This document shows positions 61,089 to 64,000 of a DNA stretch of 64,000 bases, one piece after another. This stretch comes from Colletes latitarsis. Its lineage: Eukaryota > Arthropoda > Insecta > Hymenoptera > Colletidae. The stretch covers positions 28,184,001 through 28,248,000 of the forward strand of contig NW_027488368.1 of NCBI RefSeq assembly GCF_051014445.1. Reading direction: 5' to 3'. The notes under the pieces were generated by a model. The model ran no database searches, was not told the DNA's origin, and saw nothing but the letters and a program-made list of their open reading frames with translations. A program made the position numbers and the translations under genes. Position 1 is the first letter of the stretch. Every line of letters starts with the position of its first letter.

Positions 61089-63128
61089 CTACATTCGGCC
61101 ATCCTGCACAGACGTTCGCCCTCGAACGTCTCCGGAGTCGTCGCTTTCGTTGTCAGATGCATCGCTCTCTTCCTCGGTCCACGGTTTCATGTAGTCGGCC
61201 GTTCTTGATGTCTGTAACGGCCCTTCATGTTCGCCAGTTCTTTCCACGAGGTACCTGTTGTTACGCATTACCTTGATTACGTTGTACGGTCCGAAATATT
61301 TATTAGCTAATTTTAAACCGGGCCCTTGTTGTACTCGTCTAATCGCCACTGTATCGCCAATGCGGTAAATTTTCGCATTCGTACGTTTCTTATTGTACGT
61401 TTTTCGATTTTCTTTTTGTATCTTATCTATACTTTCCTTCGCGTGGGCTCTCAGCTCTTCTCGGTTGTTTTCAAACATATCGGTCCACTCTTTTTCTAAC
61501 ATTTCTCTCATTTGGGGATCGTCTTTTAGTCGCGCTCGTTTGCCGAACAATAGTTGGAATGGCGAGGTGCCAATGCTTCGATGTATTGTAATATTTAAAA
61601 ATTGCTGCGCCTTATCCAGATAGCGGTACCATTCGCCTTTTTCCGGATTAGACAGTTTCGTTAAAAGAGGTATCAATGTTCGGTTCACGCGCTCGACTTG
61701 CCCATTGGCTCTCGGTATGCCGGTCGTCACGAGGGAATGCGTTATGTTTTCTTCCATACAATAATTCGTGAATTCTTTGGATGTAAATGCAGTCCCTCGA
61801 TCGGACACTATGCGTCGCGGGTGTCCGAAAATTGTAGCTTGCTTTCGAAGCCTTGTGATTACTTCCGCGCTACTCGTGCTTTTCGTTGCATATAGCCACA
61901 CGAACTTTGAAAACGAATCGACGACTACAAATATGTGTTTGTAACTTTTCTTAGTGGAAGGGAGTGGCCCCAAGTGGTCTACGTAAAACGTGTCGCTTCT
62001 CCTTTTTCTATGGGATTTAAATATCCTTCCTGTCTACCACGCTTCTTTTCAGCTAATATACATGCAATGCAATTTCGGATAACTCTGTCTATTTTTTCTC
62101 TTGCATTGGGAATCCAATAATCTTTTTTCAAGAGTGCCTCAGTCTTATTTACGGAGAAGTGCCCTCTTTCATGCGCTTGCCGAATTATTTGTGTAAATAT
62201 TTGTTTTGGGACTACTAGTTTGAAATCATCGTCGAGTTCATTGAATAATAATCCGCCTCGAACCTCGTAACCCGAAATTTTGTTCTGTTCCGCGAGATCA
62301 ATGATTCTAATTAAATCGGTATCGCTGCGCTGCACTCGTTGCAGATTCATCGTTAACCCCCCTCTTTGACTTTCTACAATCATGCACGACGGCAGCGGGT
62401 GTCGACTTAACGCGTCCACGTGCATCATATTTTTTCCCGGCCGATGTTCGATGACGTAGTCGAACTCCTCTAAAAGGAGAGCCCATCTGGCTACTCGCAC
62501 GCACAGATCTTTTTTTTCATGGTTAATGCAAAAGCCCGGCAATCAGTTACGATTTTGAATGGTAATCCTAGTAAGTATACTCTAAACTTTTTGAGGGCTT
62601 TTATAATCGCGAGGACCTCTAATTCGTAACTCGTGTAATTTCTTTCGGCCGACGTGGTTTTTCCGCTCGCATAGTAAATAGGATGAAACGCGTGATCTTT
62701 CTCATCTTTTTGCAACAGAATTGCCCCATAGCCATACATACATGCGTCTGTGTGTAGTTGTGTTTCCGCGCACGCTCTATACAAATTTAATACCGGTTTG
62801 CTGCTTAGGATTTCTTTCAGGTGGATGAAGGCATTTTTCTGTTCCTCGCCAAATGTGAATTTGGCATCTGCTTTCAACAAATCAGATAGTGGTCTCGGTA
62901 TCAGCGAGTAGTGGGAAATAAATTTCCGGAAATAGCCGGTTAGTCCAAGAAAGCTCTGTAATTGTCGCGTATTTGTTGGTTCCGGAAATCTCTTAACTGC
63001 CCCCGTTTTGTGTTCGGAAGGATGTATTTGTCCGTTTTTAATTATGTATCCTAAAAACTCGACCGTGTCTTGTAGCAAACTACATTTTCTCCAATTTATT
63101 CGTAAGCCTGCATCACTGGCGGTACTCC
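61089..63128 (-). pseudogene. Gypsy pol fragment: RT end, RNase H and integrase, frameshifted
   Basis: From 63078 downward: VEFLGYIIKNGQI and LGLTGYFRKFI of the reverse-transcriptase thumb, then RNase H with LHTDACMYGYGAIL, ERNYTSYELEVLAI and IVTDCRAF. A 1-base change in the A8 run (62510-62517) shifts the frame. The next frame (62542-61979) holds the RNase H end (DALSRHPLP) and the HHCC zinc domain (HERGHFSVNK, CIACILAEK). A second frame change near 61990 precedes the integrase core (61973-61089): DSFSKFVWLYA, SDRGTAFTS and ANGQVERVNRTL give the D,D,E set, and KYFGPYNVIKV is the GPY/F module. Not functional as it stands. Confidence 0.9.
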
Positions 63129-64000
63129 CCCTCAGGGGCTGCCAGCCTTTTAGCTGCAGTACGGGCTTAACGAACCCGGGGTACCCGAGTCATACACACA
63201 CCATAAGCCTCCTGTTGGTCGTCACAACGACCCATTCACAATTCCCTATTGGTTTTGTGAATGGTACGTGACGGCAGGAGGAACAGGGGTCTTGGCTTAA
63301 CCGCCTGGGCCACGAGTATGGCGACTCTATAAAATCGCCCTCCAATCCTAAGCTATGGTGCGCGCCGATGGGATGCATGGTTGGGGGAGAAGGCCCAATC
63401 CCAAGCGACCACCTCCGGGGAACCTGCCGAACCCCCGGAGTATTAGGCTTACCCGCGTAAGGCGGCTCTGCCCGGGTGGACCTTTATTTCCGACCATCTC
63501 GTGGGATTATTATAGACACAGAAAATAAAATGGGGATGGGGCGGGTTTTGTCGGTTGGGGAGGACGGAGACGGGGTTGGGGTTAGGGTGGCGGCGCTCGC
63601 GCCCCACTCAGCGCCAGGTCCGGCTTCGTGGAGGGTGGAGGAGGACGACGAGACGGCGTCGGTCTCGTCCTTCTCCTCCAGCACGAGCCACATAGGCTCT
63701 AAGAGGAAGAGGACGGGGCAGGCCGTCGTCGAGGTGGGCGGGGCGATGAGCCCGTCGGTGAGGCTGAGTTGCCTCAGGGACGAGGTGACCGAGGAGATAT
63801 CGGAGAGGATCTCCTCGTCCCTGAGGCGGGTGGAGAAAGTCGCCGCTGCCTGCACCTTTAAGGGGCAGAAAAGCGGTGGCGCGGAGGCCCTGAAGGCCGC
63901 GGCGGAGGAAATGAGGGAGGCGGCGCGGGAGCTCAGAGGGCGGAACGCCCGTCTGCAGCTCCTGTTGGAGGAGGAGCGACAGGGGAGGAGGAGGGCAGAG
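63129..64000 (+). mobile_element. Family I copy, 5' end only (runs off the window)
   Basis: It starts CCCTCAGGGGCTGCC at 63129 within the Gypsy reverse transcriptase and continues through the uninterrupted 5' UTR into ORF1. It is the clean reference for the 5' UTR that is split at 19331/25331. Confidence 0.92.
63530..64000 (+). CDS. ORF1 gag-like protein, family I copy (3' partial)
   Basis: The ATG used in the other copies is ATA here (63512-63514). The next in-frame ATG is at 63530 (MGMGRVLSVGED), six codons later. The frame stays open through the Ser/acidic stretch and the coiled-coil-like region to the window end. Loss of the usual start may or may not matter, since a second Met lies close by. 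Confidence 0.8.
   Translation, partial: MGMGRVLSVGEDGDGVGVRVAALAPHSAPGPASWRVEEDDETASVSSFSSSTSHIGSKRKRTGQAVVEVGGAMSPSVRLSCLRDEVTEEISERISSSLRRVEKVAAACTFKGQKSGGAEALKAAAEEMREAARELRGRNARLQLLLEEERQGRRRAE

Larger units (their letters stand above)
60713..63128 (-). mobile_element. Ty3/Gypsy LTR retrotransposon relic, truncated by a family I insertion
   Basis: On the minus strand it contains the reverse-transcriptase thumb, RNase H, the integrase zinc domain and the integrase core, in the Ty3/Gypsy order. The rest of pol and gag are missing: at 63128 it meets the 5' end of a family I copy. Confidence 0.9.

Overview
This window is arthropod, almost certainly insect, heterochromatin built from nested retrotransposons and a 19-bp satellite. 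R1-clade non-LTR elements, which are essentially an arthropod group, and a Copia element with a half-tRNA initiator-Met primer site support this. Hymenoptera is plausible but not shown. I found no confident host gene, no tRNA or rRNA, no TTAGG telomere repeat and no CRISPR array. Nearly all real coding sequence belongs to transposable elements. One 217-codon ORF (5212-5865) is of unknown origin.

Family I (my label) is a very GC-rich R1-clade element. It has about 0.38 kb of 5' UTR, ORF1 (gag-like, coiled coil and three zinc knuckles), ORF2 (APE endonuclease, reverse transcriptase, C-terminal CCHC), a hairpin-rich 3' UTR of about 0.5 kb and a poly(A) tail. ORF1 and ORF2 overlap at TAATG. Ten copies or pieces are present: 1-5036 (+), 12379-13848 (+), 15017-16695 (+, divergent subfamily b), 17007-19168 (-, subfamily b), 19169-30048 (+, interrupted), 19332-25317 (-, full length, both ORFs intact), 30049-33257 (-), 44652-46746 (-), 48824-50511 (-) and 63129-64000 (+, runs off the window). 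Family II is a second, decayed R1-clade element at 7606-15016. A family I tail inserted into its reverse-transcriptase ORF with a 12-bp target duplication, giving an in-frame chimeric ORF.

Layout. 1-5036: family I. 5037-5965: the unknown ORF. 5966-7605: an inverted relic of the Copia 3' region. 7606-16695: family II plus two family I pieces. 16697-17006: satellite, reverse orientation. 17007-33257: a stack of family I copies (subfamily-b copy, then a + copy inserted in it, then the intact - copy inserted in that, then an inverted copy joined tail to tail). 33258-60712: satellite in forward orientation carrying two Copia copies (35641-42060 and 51533-57960) and two 5'-truncated family I copies. 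60713-63128: a Ty3/Gypsy relic. 63129 on: the start of another family I copy.

The two Copia copies share flanking satellite and the same disabling lesions, so they arose by duplication of a block of roughly 8-10 kb, not by two insertions. The satellite has a 19-bp monomer and a 228-bp (12 x 19) higher-order period, and length differences between the duplicated blocks are multiples of 19. The opposed family I copies at 19-33 kb form two multi-kilobase palindromes. Only the copy at 19332-25317 looks able to code for a complete machinery that could mobilise itself and, in trans, its relatives.
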